Source: Asterias rubens (lineage: Eukaryota > Echinodermata > Asteroidea > Forcipulatida > Asteriidae). From it: 64,000 nucleotides of DNA. Below, one piece after another: positions 11,930 through 24,600 of this stretch; the stretch's first letter is position 1; every line of letters begins with the position of its first letter. A program made the position numbers and the translations under genes. The notes under the pieces were generated by a model, which saw only the letters and a list, made by a program, of their open reading frames with translations, did no database searches and had not been told where the DNA came from. The stretch covers positions 3,361,488 through 3,425,487 of the forward strand of contig NC_047076.1 of assembly GCF_902459465.1 (NCBI RefSeq), in the 5' to 3' direction.

Positions 11930-12140
11930 CCCCCATCTGGTGACTGGGGTTTCTTTGCTGCAGGGCCTACTACGTGGAACCGATTACCCTACAATACACG
12001 CCATTCATCTTCATTAGCCTTCAGAAAAGCTCTCAAAACCTATTTATATGACTCCTGATCTTGTTGTATGTTTATCTTGTTTGTTTTTTTTTCTTCTTTT
12101 TGTGTAAAGCACTTTGATACATTTTTTTTTTGTAAGAGCG
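11930..12140 (+). mobile_element. 3' end of a non-LTR retrotransposon (LINE remnant)
   Basis: One frame reads GPTTWNRLPYNTRHSSS-LAFRKALKTYLYDS and stops. The pattern WN.LP...F...LKT.L is the usual C-terminus of animal CR1/L2/RTE-type reverse transcriptases. The 3' tail AAAGCACTTTG...AGCGCTTTATAAATTGCC follows. Everything upstream is lost. Confidence 0.7.
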
Positions 12141-12653
12141 CTTTATAAATTGCCTTTGTAGTAAAGTATAGTATACATTTCCTTACCAGTGGTTTGATGT
12201 CTAAGGTGTGGCATCTGAGGAAAATGTTAGAAACTCGTTGCCTGAAACTGGTTGCCCTGTAAATTGCCTTGTGTAACATAGCCTTAATGTTTCAGTAGAC
12301 GAGTATTTTTTTCAAGGTTTACAAAATTTGAAGAAAAAAATTACTTCTGAAAAAAAATGCAAAAATGGTGAGGAAGTGGGGGAGTAAGAAGGTCTGGTTA
12401 AAAACACATCCAATTAACAGTTTAAGCTGTAAGAATTGTGGCCTAATGAAGCCCTGGTATCGCCTGACTGTGGACAGGGTTAATAAAAGGGTTACATTAA
12501 TATTACACTTCTGGATATCTATATGCTAACTGTACACCTTCTTTGATACTGCAAATATTATGCATGCTGTGTTTCATGTTGGAGCAAAAGAAATTGGGTC
12601 TGGGTACAATATCAACGAAAAGTAGGAAACCGTTTTAAAAGACGCTGCCGTAC

Positions 12654-15600
12654 CTAGTGTGCAATCTGTGGCTGGCCGTTGATGTATTTTGACGTGATCA
12701 TGCCGTTTTCTTCGTTGATGACTGTTTCTTGGCCGTTTTCTCTGATCCTGAAGAGGAGAGGTCAAATTATTTTATGTGAGTTACATGTGAGACGTTCTCG
12801 TTTGTGCCCTTAATGTCTTCTTCCCTACCTGCTTATAGCTGAAACCGCAAATGAACATTTGGTATTAGCACCAGACTAAAGACTGTGCAGGTCTCAAGTT
12901 CATTTGAAAGTCTTGTAATGGTTGCAGTTTGCAATTTTGTTTCTGTTACATGTTAAAGGCAGTGGACACTATTGGTAATTACTCAAAATAATTATTAGCA
13001 TAAAACCTTACTTGGTAATGAGTAATGGGGGAGCTCTTGATAGTATAGAACATTGCGATAAACAGCTCCCTCTGAAATAATGTAGTATTCGAGAAGGAAG
13101 TAATTTTCCACGAGTTTGATTTCGAGACATCAGAATTCGATTTTGAGGTCTCGAAATCAAGCATCGGAAAGCACACAACTTCGTGTGACACGGGTGTTTT
13201 TTCTTTCATTATGATCTCGCAATTTCGACGACCAATTGAGCTCAAATTTTCACAGGTTTGTTATGTTATGTCTTTTACAATTACCAATAGTGTCCAGTGT
13301 CTTTAAAGAAATACATATGGGAACCAAAGGCGCACCAAAATGTGAATAGTCTACAAAACGGACATGCCTAATTTTCCTGACAATGACTGTAGACATGATA
13401 GAGCAGACTAATGAAAATGTTGAGACCATTAACCACTCACTCAGCAGCAGTGATGTAAATCACGATCCACCAAAGCAGTAGACCCTAACAAGGTTACAGA
13501 AAAAGAAACACAACACATCCTCTTCGACTATAACTTGCAGTACTGCTATGCCAAGTGTCCATAAGCCTTTTTGAGGTATGGCGGACGTGATATGCGCGTC
13601 ACATGCGGCGACTGATGCCACACTCACCATGAACGTTGGTGGTCAATAGGTTACGTGTAAACGCTGCGTCGCCTAAAAAAAAGCGCACTTCATTGAACAA
13701 CACACGTTCTATTTCTATGGTCAATCCACACAAATTTACCCAAACCTTATACATGTAGTGTTGTAGCATTGCGTCCGCCATATCTCAAAAAGGCTTATGG
13801 AAGATGGTGGGGGGATAAACTAAACTTACTTTGTCGTTTTTATCCTCTTGCCGTTGACCATTTTTGTTGATGTTGAGACACTTCGCATGTTGGACGGACC
13901 GCCTCCAAAAGATGACGAAGATGAAAATGACGTAACCCTGTGGTGAATAAGATGGCAAGTAGATTCACTTTAATAACAAGCTCTTTGTGTTATGTCTTAT
14001 CGAACTAGCAGCTGTGTGAAAATTGTACCCAGGTCTCGGCAGCTTTACACTTCTACTTCTACAGTACTTGGATACTCGGTAGGGTCCATAAGACGTACGT
14101 AAAGCCGAGGGACTACTTGTCCATGAGCGGGGCAGGGGTGCATTTGTACAAAAAGGGCACGTAAAAAAAAACTCATCACTGCTTATGTGTGCAGCCGCCA
14201 CTCCCCTAAATACCTGCATCTTCCCCAAGGTCCAAATCTTCATATAAATATCACTCAGATTTCCATGGCTGATGAAATTGTTATACATGTTAACATAACA
14301 ATTAGAACAAGTTTTTGTGCAGTGATAAAACACCAGACTCTCTGAAGTGCAGGAGGTGCATTTTAAAAAGCTACTCTAAAAATCTGATGGCACAGACAAT
14401 TGTTAAGGCCCTGGGCCCAAGTTCATAGAGCTGCTGAAGCTTACAGTAATTCTGCTTACCAGAAAAAGGGTTAGCTAAAATACCACAGTTATCTGGACTG
14501 GCATCGTGTATAGTCTCCTGACGATGACTAGAGCAAGCTATAGTCAAAACATTGAGATCAACCCAAGAACTGACTCCGCGGTAGTACAGTTAATTACGAT
14601 CCTATAAACAAGTAGTAGTCCCAGCCTATTTCTATACCATCCGCCCAGGTAATAGTTAATAATAAGCAGGACAGTTATTTTCAGAACTGAGAAGTCTCCC
14701 GAACACCCGAATATTCTACTCCGCGGTAGTAGAATTAAGCAAGACAGTTCTCTAAAGAACAAACTCTACCTGGCAAGTACATGTACATGTAGATACACAC
14801 ATGGTGTTACCGCAAACCAAATATATATTGATACCTCACCATGTAATGCCTCAAATCATATATCCTGTATATTGTTAGGTTGAACGAATAGACATTGACT
14901 AGATTAGGATATGAACCTTCGACCTTTGGATTAGCATGCCGGCTCTACCAACTCAGCTATCTACATGTACATGTACGTAGCCCTATCTTGGTGTCTCCAA
15001 AATATCTTTGTTCGAAGGTGCCAGACAGATGCCATTTAACCTCATACTGTTTGTTCTTGCTGAGCAGGAAAACACTGTAAAGCATTTCTGCCTGCTTAAG
15101 CAGCTCTATGAAAATGGGCCTTAATAAGAGGCTAATACACACCTGTGGAAAGAGTACAATTGACAATTAATTAGGTACATGTACGGACCCAAAGCAGGAT
15201 TCAAACCCAAGACCACCAAGTTGAAGGCAAGTTAAGCCCATTACAACAAGGGCCCAATTTCATAGAGCTGCTAAGCACAACAATTTGCTTAGCATGAAAT
15301 TTCTTCCTTGATAAAAACAGGATTACCAACCAAATTTCCACATGATTTTTAGGATAAGCAAACAAGAGCTGAATACCGGTAACAAGCAATATAGAACAAA
15401 CTGAAATTTGGTTGGTAATACTGTTTTATCAAGGAAGAAAATTTCATGCTAAGCAAATTTTTGTGCTTAGCAGCACTATGAAATTGGCCCCGGATCATTC
15501 CCGATCCTTAAAGGCAGTCGACACTATTGGTAATTACATGTACTTGGCATAAATCCTTTCTTGGTTAGGAGTAATGGGGAGAGGTTGATAGTACGTATAA

Positions 15601-18600
15601 AACATTGGGAGAAACGGCTCCCTCTGAAGTAATGTAGTTTTCAAAAAAGAAGTAATTTTCCACGAATTTGATTTAGAGACCTCAGACTTAGAACTTGAGG
15701 CCTCACTATCAACCATCTGAAATCACACAACTTCGTGTGACAAGGGTGTTTTTTCTTTCATTATTATCTCGCAACTTCGACGAACGATTGAGCTCAAATT
15801 TTCACAGGTTTGTTATTTTATGCATAGACTAGTCTTTGACAATTACCAACAGTGTCCAGTGTCTTTAAGGCACACGACACCTTTGGTATTTGTCAAAGAC
15901 CAGTGTTCTCACTTGGTATATCCCAACATACTCATACAATAACAACCTGTGAAAATTTGCGCTCAATTGGTCATCGAAATTTGCACGAGACTAATGAAAG
16001 AAAAAACACCCATGTGGCTTTACTTTATGCGCTTCAAGATGCATAATAAAACGCTTCAGGCCAGAAGTCTTTTATTATTTGAGAGTGAGAAATAACCTCT
16101 TTCTAAAAAACTACATACTTCAAAGTGTCTCACAATGATTTATACTATCAACAAGATCAACAGCTCCCATTGCTCGTTACCAAGTACATGTAATTTGTTA
16201 TGCCAACAATTATTTTGAGTAAACCAATAGTTTCCAGTGCCTTTAATGCCTTCAAAATATTCAAATTCATGAAAAAAACTTTTGTTTCATCAGAAAGTTT
16301 TGGAATAATTTCAAATATCCTTCTTACCCTGATGATGCACCAAAACTACCGAAATCGCTGAAACCATCGTCAAAACTGGAGGTGAAGAAGTTACTGTGGG
16401 TACAAGCAGGGTGTGGGTGTTTGGTTATTGCATGCAGACACGGACAAGTCTAATTCTCATCATGCCTCACACAGAAACAAGAGGTCAACAGGTCAAGGGT
16501 CAAAGGGTCAAGGGTCAAGGGTCAAAAGGTCAAGGGTCAAAATGTTGGGGAGGGGTAGAGAAAGGTGGCATGTACAACATTGACATCATTCATTGTAAAT
16601 CTTTAAAAAATTAAAAACTTGGTTACGACCGTCTATAATCAAGCACGTAGGAGACTGAAAAGCATTGGGCAGGCCCATATCCAATCAATTCGCAGCCCAT
16701 GCGATAATAAGATTAAAAGCCGAGTTTTATCTGCAGTGTTTTGTGTGTTTTTTCATGCGTGACCTCGGTTTGAATACTTAATTAGTCCAAAGGGCTTCTG
16801 AAATTCAGTCTTTTTCGGCCTTTTCTGAAAAGTATTGACAGAAATTATGTAGCAGTAAATTGAAATGTCATTTTGTTCACCATTTTTTTCAAACAAAACG
16901 ACAGATATGCTCTTTGTTTCAATTTACTGGTACATTATTTTATTTGAGACTTTTCAGAAAATGCCGAAAATGAGAGAATTCCAGAAGCCCTTTTGACTAA
17001 ATAAATATTCATACAGAGGTCAAGCACGAAAACCGATGAATAATTTGTAGATAATAAAATGAAAGGAATTTCAGTGTGGTGCGGATTGACTGTATCAGAA
17101 GTGGTCAATACCTCCCATAGTGCTGCACACTGTAAATGCTTTTTCTCTGCGGTAAAGTCTGGTTTATAATTCCTGCGAATATAAATTTTGACATTGCACA
17201 TTTGCAACGAATTTCACAGTTGACCCGTGTTCAACTCCTTCGAAACATTTGCTGGGAAAACAACCATGTGACTTCAAATGTTTATGGAAAGCAAGGTTAG
17301 GCTTTCCAGTAAAATAAAACAAAAGATAAAGAGCCACAAAGTTATGAGCGAAGCTGTGAAGTGTGCATGTGGTTAATAATGAAGATTGTTAAAAATGTTA
17401 ATTCACTAATTTGTGAACATGCGTTGAGTGTTAGCCTGGGTTAGTGAACTGAAACACATATGTACATGTACATGTAAGCCCTTTCAAATGTGTACGTACA
17501 GTTCCCAACTGATAGTTTTGGTAAAACTGCTGGCTAGCGTGCTACACTCTCTTTGAATCAATAATAATAATAACAGACCGTTTTTATATTACACGCCCAA
17601 GGGGTGTCTCAAAGCGCTTCTGACATTATTACCCCTGGTCACTGGGCCTTAAATCATTCCTTAAACCATCCCAGCTCCCTGGGGAGTATACAGCATGAGC
17701 GCAATACATGCGCTACTTGGCGTAAACAATCACAATAACCATCTCTGCCCTCACAGGTACCCATTTACCCCTGGGTGGAGAGAAGCAAATATAGTTAAGT
17801 GTCTTGCTCAGGGACACAAGTGTCACGACCGGGATTCGAACCCGCACTCTGCTGAACAGAAGCATCAACGCTCGAGCATGAGCGCAATATATGCGCTACT
17901 CGGCTAAAACAATCACAATAACCATCTCTGCCCTCACAGGTACCCATTTACCCCTGGGTGGAGAGAAGCAATTATAGTGAAGTGTCTTGCTCAGGGACAC
18001 AAGTGTCACGACTGGGATTCGAACCCGCACTCTGCTGAACAGAAGCATCAACGCTCGAGTTCGGTGCTCTTATCCACTCGGCCACGACACCCCTGAAGGC
18101 AACGTATGGCAAAGTGTCTGTGGCAAAATTGAATCAAGTATTAAGGTAGAGTACTGTTCCGAAAGCTGGCAAAGCTGCAGCTACTGATGTAATTACTATA
18201 ATGTTGGTTAAACTGCAGCTACCAAAGCACCTACTCTCCTTGCATCAATATAAGGTAGAGTATTTCCTAAAGCTGGCAAAGCTGCATTTTACTAAAACTT
18301 TGAATCAAGGCAAGGTATGGCAATCCTAACGCTGGTTAAGCTACAGCAGGGAGGATGGCTACAGCGACTAATGTACTTGATCTCCTTGCATCAATGAATG
18401 TAAGGTACAGTACATGTATCAGTAATATTGGCAAAGCTGCTACTGTTGTGCATACCCTCTTTGAACAAAGATAAGGTATGACATTTCTAATGCTTGCAAA
18501 GCTGCAGCTCCCAATGTGTTCATTCTCTGTGAGTCAAGATAAAGTAGAGTATGTTGGCAATGCCGATGCTACTGTCGAGCGTTCGGACTTTGAATCAAGA

Positions 18601-21600
18601 CACAAATTTTTGGTAATTTTGGCAAAAGGGTTTTCATTTTCCTCAAGAAAACGATTCGAAGCCGGATCGTGTTGTAGTAATTTTGGTCAATAGTTAGTTC
18701 AAAATGCATTGCAAACCGGGATCTGGTTCAACATGAAAACTATTGTAGTTATTCTAACACTAAGGGTGTACTCTATCCGCCATAAGGACGAAGGGTTAAG
18801 ATTTGGGATGTGCCTCCAACTTAATAATGAACAGTCTGCTTTTCCATGGAGTTCTTTGATACAGTGCACACTTTGTGCCTGCCAACCTTTGACCCCACTT
18901 TGACCCAGTCTTGGTGCAAGACGTCCTAGGCATTATTTCTTTGCTACCTTTCGATTATGTACATTGTAACATCAACACACATACACTGTACAGTGCGCTA
19001 CAGCGGTTCATCGTTAGCGGGCGATGTCCACAGCACTACAAATGCAACATGGCCATGAAAATGAGTTCAATGATGTGTATAGAGCGCCCTCTAATGGTGA
19101 AGCGTGACAGAGCCAAATATATGACCATCGATGGCCCGCTATTAGTGAAGCGTGACAGAGCTGTATCTATGACTAATCAGTCAGGTCAACAAAAAAAAAA
19201 TGCTAAGAACGTCTTGCACCAAGACTGCTCATGACCCCGAATTGTAGTTTTATGAATCCCATTTATCAATACACAGGCAAGGTGTCTGGGTTGCCAGTCT
19301 TACCCGCGGGGCTGAAAGAAACTCCAAGGATCGCCGAACGGGTTGAAGAAACTCGTCGTGGCGAGAGGACTGAAGAAGGTGAAAGGAGTGAATGGGGACG
19401 GAGGAAAATACAGAGAAACAGGTGGAAAGGACAAAGTAGAAATATAATCCGAACGAGGGATACCTCAGTGCAACCCCATCTTTAGTTTACCTTGAAGACA
19501 TACATTTTTGTAACATGTACACTTTAAATAGATGTTATTTTTGCATCAGGGATAACACTTTTTACTCTTACACTGGTGTTTTACTGTACACTTATTACTT
19601 TGCCCAATTCTGTGAACAAAATCAAAAAGCAAACAACTCGGAGGGGACTCTGGTGGGATTTTGAATCCCATCCAAGTGATTGGCATTTGGATTTTGTTCA
19701 CAGAACTCGCGAAAGTACTGACTACACTGTGCTTATAAAACACATTGATGTGAGGGTTAAAAGAGAGGTACACGTTTGGTATTTACTCAAAACAAATATT
19801 AACTTAAAAACTGACTTAGTAACAAGAATTGGGGAGCTGTTGATAGTATAAAACATTGTGGGAAATGACTCCCTCTGAAGTAACTTATTATTTCGAGGAA
19901 GAGGTAATTTCTCACTAAAATAATAAAAGACTTTTAGCTAGAAGTCTTTTATTCTTATCTGAAAGCACACAAATTCGTCCAACACTGGTGTTTTTTCTTT
20001 TATAATTTCCTCGCAACTTTGATGACCAATTGAGCCTAAATTTTCACAGGTTTGTTATTTTATGGTTATGATTGGATACACCAAGTGAGAAGACTGGTCT
20101 TTTACAATTACCAAACGTGTACCTTCCCTTTAAAACAAATTTCATGAATACATGACCGTACACAAACTATTGTTCAGTGCAGATTTTGTGTCATTAGGGT
20201 TGAATAGAACACTCCAAATTTTACACTGATTTTCAAATCTGAGCCTCAAATAGTTGACAGGGAAAGGTGAATCGAGACACCATCTTTAAAAATGATGAAA
20301 TGGGTCGATGCAGAACTAACTCATGTTTATGAATGTCAACCTTCAGCCAGTCGTGTTCATAGATGAAACCAAATGATTCATGTTAAAAATGGACTTTGAT
20401 TAGGAGTGAAAAACCACATACATGTTACTGTTAAAAATCTGCGGAGCTATGAAATTCTGGGTCATTTTTAGCATGTGAATAAGCTACAACTTGTTAAAAG
20501 CGGGGCTCCAGGTAAAACAATCAGTTCAGGACTCTATCTTTTGGAAAATGAGTGGATCACAAAACTGAATCAGGCATGCAACTGCCCGTTGAAAAAAAAA
20601 AAAGGAAAATTTTCAAAGTCACAACGCACGTGCGGAGCGAGGCAGCCGAAACGCGGCAGCCGAATCGCCACGGGACATGATACCCACAATGGTACCCTAG
20701 AAAATGTTCAGGTTTATTATGCTCTTAGGAGAATTGTTAGCATGTACTAGGCTTATTTTACATGATTGTAGTTGTACACTGTTGTTGCCAGGCATATATA
20801 GGCTAAATAAAACAAAACAAACTTTTTAAAAAACTTTTTAAAAACAAGGGTTTTTTTATGTTTTTTTTTTTTTTTTTCACGTAAAAAAAAAAGAAAGAAA
20901 AAACGCGGAAGAGTTGCCATCTGAATTTAACCTTGGAGCACCTCCTAATTTTGCAAAAAGTTTATCTGAGACTAAAAAACAAAGCAAAGCTACATGTACA
21001 TGTTAAGCTTTTTTCATTTTTCAGTTTGAAGTTAAGATTTTCTCCCTGCATTAAAGATGAAAATAAGTACAAGGTTGAAAGAGTTATTGAATTTGAATGA
21101 ATGGAAAATGAAGTTGGTGTGACAAATCATGAAAAATGAAAGTGAATTAGCAACCCAAAAATTGCTTATAATCACAAGTTATCGCAACTCTTTTAATAAA
21201 TGGTGTTTGAAGCTTTGCATGGTGTGGTGAATAAGAGTAACTTTGAATATGTGTTAAATCTCTTTTGAGGGAGTGTTGGCTCTGAAAAGAGCCGGTTTGG
21301 TCTTGACGTTTCGAAGAGTATACTCTCCTGAAGACGAGCAGAGTATACTGTTCGAAACGTCGAGACCAAATCAGCTCTTTTTAGAGCCAACACTCCCTCA
21401 AAAGAGATTTTACACATGGTTGTACCCGCAAGTTTACTATATTTATAGTTACTCTTACTCTCTTAATACATGTAAAGCTCTGCTGTATAGGTGCTGGTAC
21501 TGTTTCCATTGCTAACAATACAAAATGATTGTGCACATTTTTTTTCTTAAAACATTTACCAACAAACGTCCCCAAAACTCCTTTTCACCAAGTGGTAGAG

Positions 21601-24600
21601 TAGTTTCTAATCCTAGAAGCAAAACAGCAAGACAAACGTGTTTGCTTTATTAATGGCAGAATATTTTGCCTGACCGAAAATCAAAGAAAACTTGATTTGC
21701 TGCTCATGAGTTCTACGCGAAAAGAACTTTGCGCCGCTGCGATTAAAAAAAAGGGAAGAGATGTTATGTACCCGAAGGACACTGTTGATCAAAGTCAACT
21801 AAAAAAATATCCTCCGACGAAACTTACCCATGGCCTGGAAAACCAGATCTTCCAAACGAATCCTGAAAGAGTGTCCCATGGCCCCGTGCTTGCGGATGAC
21901 CCATTCTTGAATCTGTGGCAACAAAATTTGCATAAATAAATAAAAAATTAATTCATCCTAAAAACTCGAATACAACTTTGCCCAAACTTGTTTTAAATGA
22001 AAATGGCAGAATGTGTAATTTTTTCAGGAATCGTTGTCTTTAAAGGAACTGGACACCTTTGGTAATTGTCAAAGACCAGTATTCTCACGTGGTGTATACC
22101 AACATATGCACAAAGTAACAAATCAGTGAAAATGTTGACTCAACTGGTCATTGAAGTTGCAAGAAAGGCTTCAGGCCTGAAGTCTTTTAAGATTTCGAGT
22201 GAGAAATTACCTCTTGCTTCAAAAATTTGTGCTTCACTCAAATTTCGGTAAACTTACCTTCAAAGAAAGCTGCGAACGGGTCACTGGTCCCGAAGAACTC
22301 TTTGAATATGTCGTCTGGATTTCTGAACGTGAAGTGGAGGTTGCCGCCAAAGTCTCCAAAGCTAAAACCATAATCGTTTTGAGCCGATCCACCTACTGGT
22401 AGAATAAGGAGATTCTCAAAGTCAGACTTTGTTAGAAATCTTTCTCATAACCCTGTGAATTTATTGAACACCTCAATTTTTATAATTTGTCATGCAGGCC
22501 TCGAATTAATCTACGGTACCCACAGCAATTGTGGTGCCTTTGCTTTGGCTGTAGTACCCTTTGCAAATTTCTAATACAAATTAACAATTTCCTCAAAGAA
22601 GATCTTCTTGGCTTGAGTGACTTAGATAGTTCAGTTGGTAGAGCGACGGCCAGTTAATCTGGTTGTTGCAGGTTCAAGTCCACTTTGGTCAATTTGTTCA
22701 AGCAAAAATAATTTTACATTTTGTTACAAACCTTTGAAAGGAAATAGGCAACGCTTAATTTACAAATTTGGGAAATAAGCAGTGATTGAAAAAAAGAGAA
22801 AGTGGTGTTTGGGGCAACAAACAATAGTTTCACTTACCTCCTCGTTTCAGACCATCAATGCCATATCTGTCGTAAATATCCCGCTTCGATTCTATGGGGG
22901 AAAAAAATTACCCAAGAAGAAGGGGAAAATTATTACAAATTTGTCCAACAACACTGGGACCTGTAGGCACAACCACTCGACCACAGAGCATGTAACACAA
23001 AGAAGAACCCATCCCCCCCCCCCCAAACCATGCTGTAAATGAAAACACAGTAAGGTGACACTCTCGTAATGGGGTGTCGCAATGGGGCGGTGGAGTCAAG
23101 TTCTGTTATTTACAGAATGTGGGTTCCAATTCTGGCCTGGTCAGTTGTGACATTTGTGTCCTTGAGCAAAGCACTTTATCATAATTGCTTGGCATAAATG
23201 GGTACCGATAAGAGCTGGGGAGCAACCTGCAATTGACTGCAACCTGTCCAGGGAAAATAGAAATATTCTCAATCATTTAATGCCAAGAGAAGCAATATTT
23301 AAGTTGAGCGTCTTGCTGAAGGACACATGATTCCATGATTCAAACCCACACTCCGATCACTTCAAGGCAGTGGACACTAATGGTAATTACTCAAACTAAT
23401 TAAAAGCATAAAACCTTACTTGGTAACGAGTAATGGGGAGCTGTTGATAGTATAAAACACTGTGAGAAACGGCTCCCTCTGAATTAACACAGTTTTTTAA
23501 GATAAAAGTAATTTTCCACGAATTTAATTTCGAGACCTCAGAATTAAATTTTGAGGTCTTGAAATCAAGCTTCTGAAAGCACGCAACTTTGTGTGACAAG
23601 GTTTTTTTCTTCTTTCATAATTATTATCTCGCAACTTCGACAACCAATTGAACTCAAATTTTCACAGGTTTGTTATTTTATGCATATGTTGAGATACACA
23701 AAGTGAGAAGATTGGTCTTTGACAATTACCGATAGTGTCCAGTGTCTTTAACCACCAGAACTTGAATTTGATGGGTAAACCGCTCCGCCATGACACCCTA
23801 CTATATTTCAACATAAAGTATTGTCTTACTGTCTGAGAGCACTTCATACGCCTCAGACACCTCCTTAAACCTCCTCTCCGCATCGTCTTTGTTGTTAGGG
23901 TTCTTGTCCGGATGCCATTTTAAAGCTTTCTTTCTGTATCTGTAGATATTCAAAGGAAAAATCGACACTTTCAGTTAATAATTCTTGGCTCACATTTTGT
24001 TGTTTATATAAACTTGAAAAAGGTGATCAAAATTGGGAAACGTCAAACAATAGGGGTCTCTACATGTAGGTGTTTTTATTGTCCACACTTGTGCCACCCT
24101 GATGTATGTACACAGCCCTTGCAGTAGAATGGTTTCAAGAGGTTGGTCAACTCGCTGAAAGATGTCACCAACACAAAAATGTGATGCGAGTCATAAATTA
24201 ATAGATCCTTTCATACCCCGCATACCTTGCCAGAATCAAAGGGTATCCCCCAAATGTTCCAAAACTTTAACACACTTTTCTCTGGTACAGGAAGTACATG
24301 TACATCCCTCTCACCCCCCCCCCCCCCCCTGGGGTGGGAACACCATGCCCTATACTGAGCACAAAATGTTATTCACGAGAGCATGATTGGTCTGTTGGTA
24401 TTACACAATGGAAATTTTTGGTATGCAAGTTTGCACAAAATAAGGCTAAAAGCCACTCTAGGTAAAGGGCTACAAGGAAGAAAACATAGAAATGCAGAAA
24501 CTCAGTGGAGCTGAAGGTAGGAATTGATATTCCTCTCAAAAGATGGCAGATCATGTAGGATGAAGGGAAACATGCACTCAGGCAAGGAGTTCCAAAGAGA

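Larger units (their letters stand above)
6161..12653. other. Intergenic, adhesion-GPCR gene to DNAJB6 end
   Basis: No exon of a recognisable protein was found on either strand. The left end should contain the GPCR-like gene's 5'UTR and promoter; the right end should contain the DNAJB6 3'UTR. Contents in order: foldback 7315-7467, nested MITEs 7656-8130, a TGCAAA/GTCCGG-rich region 9080-9580, a GAGGCAACTTGCAGG MITE at 9996-10196, an AGAGCTGC MITE at 10202-10530, a MITE at 11726-11880 and a LINE 3' end at 11930-12140. Stretches 6200-7250, 8160-9060 and 10560-11720 are AT-rich with no structure I can name. Confidence 0.6.
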
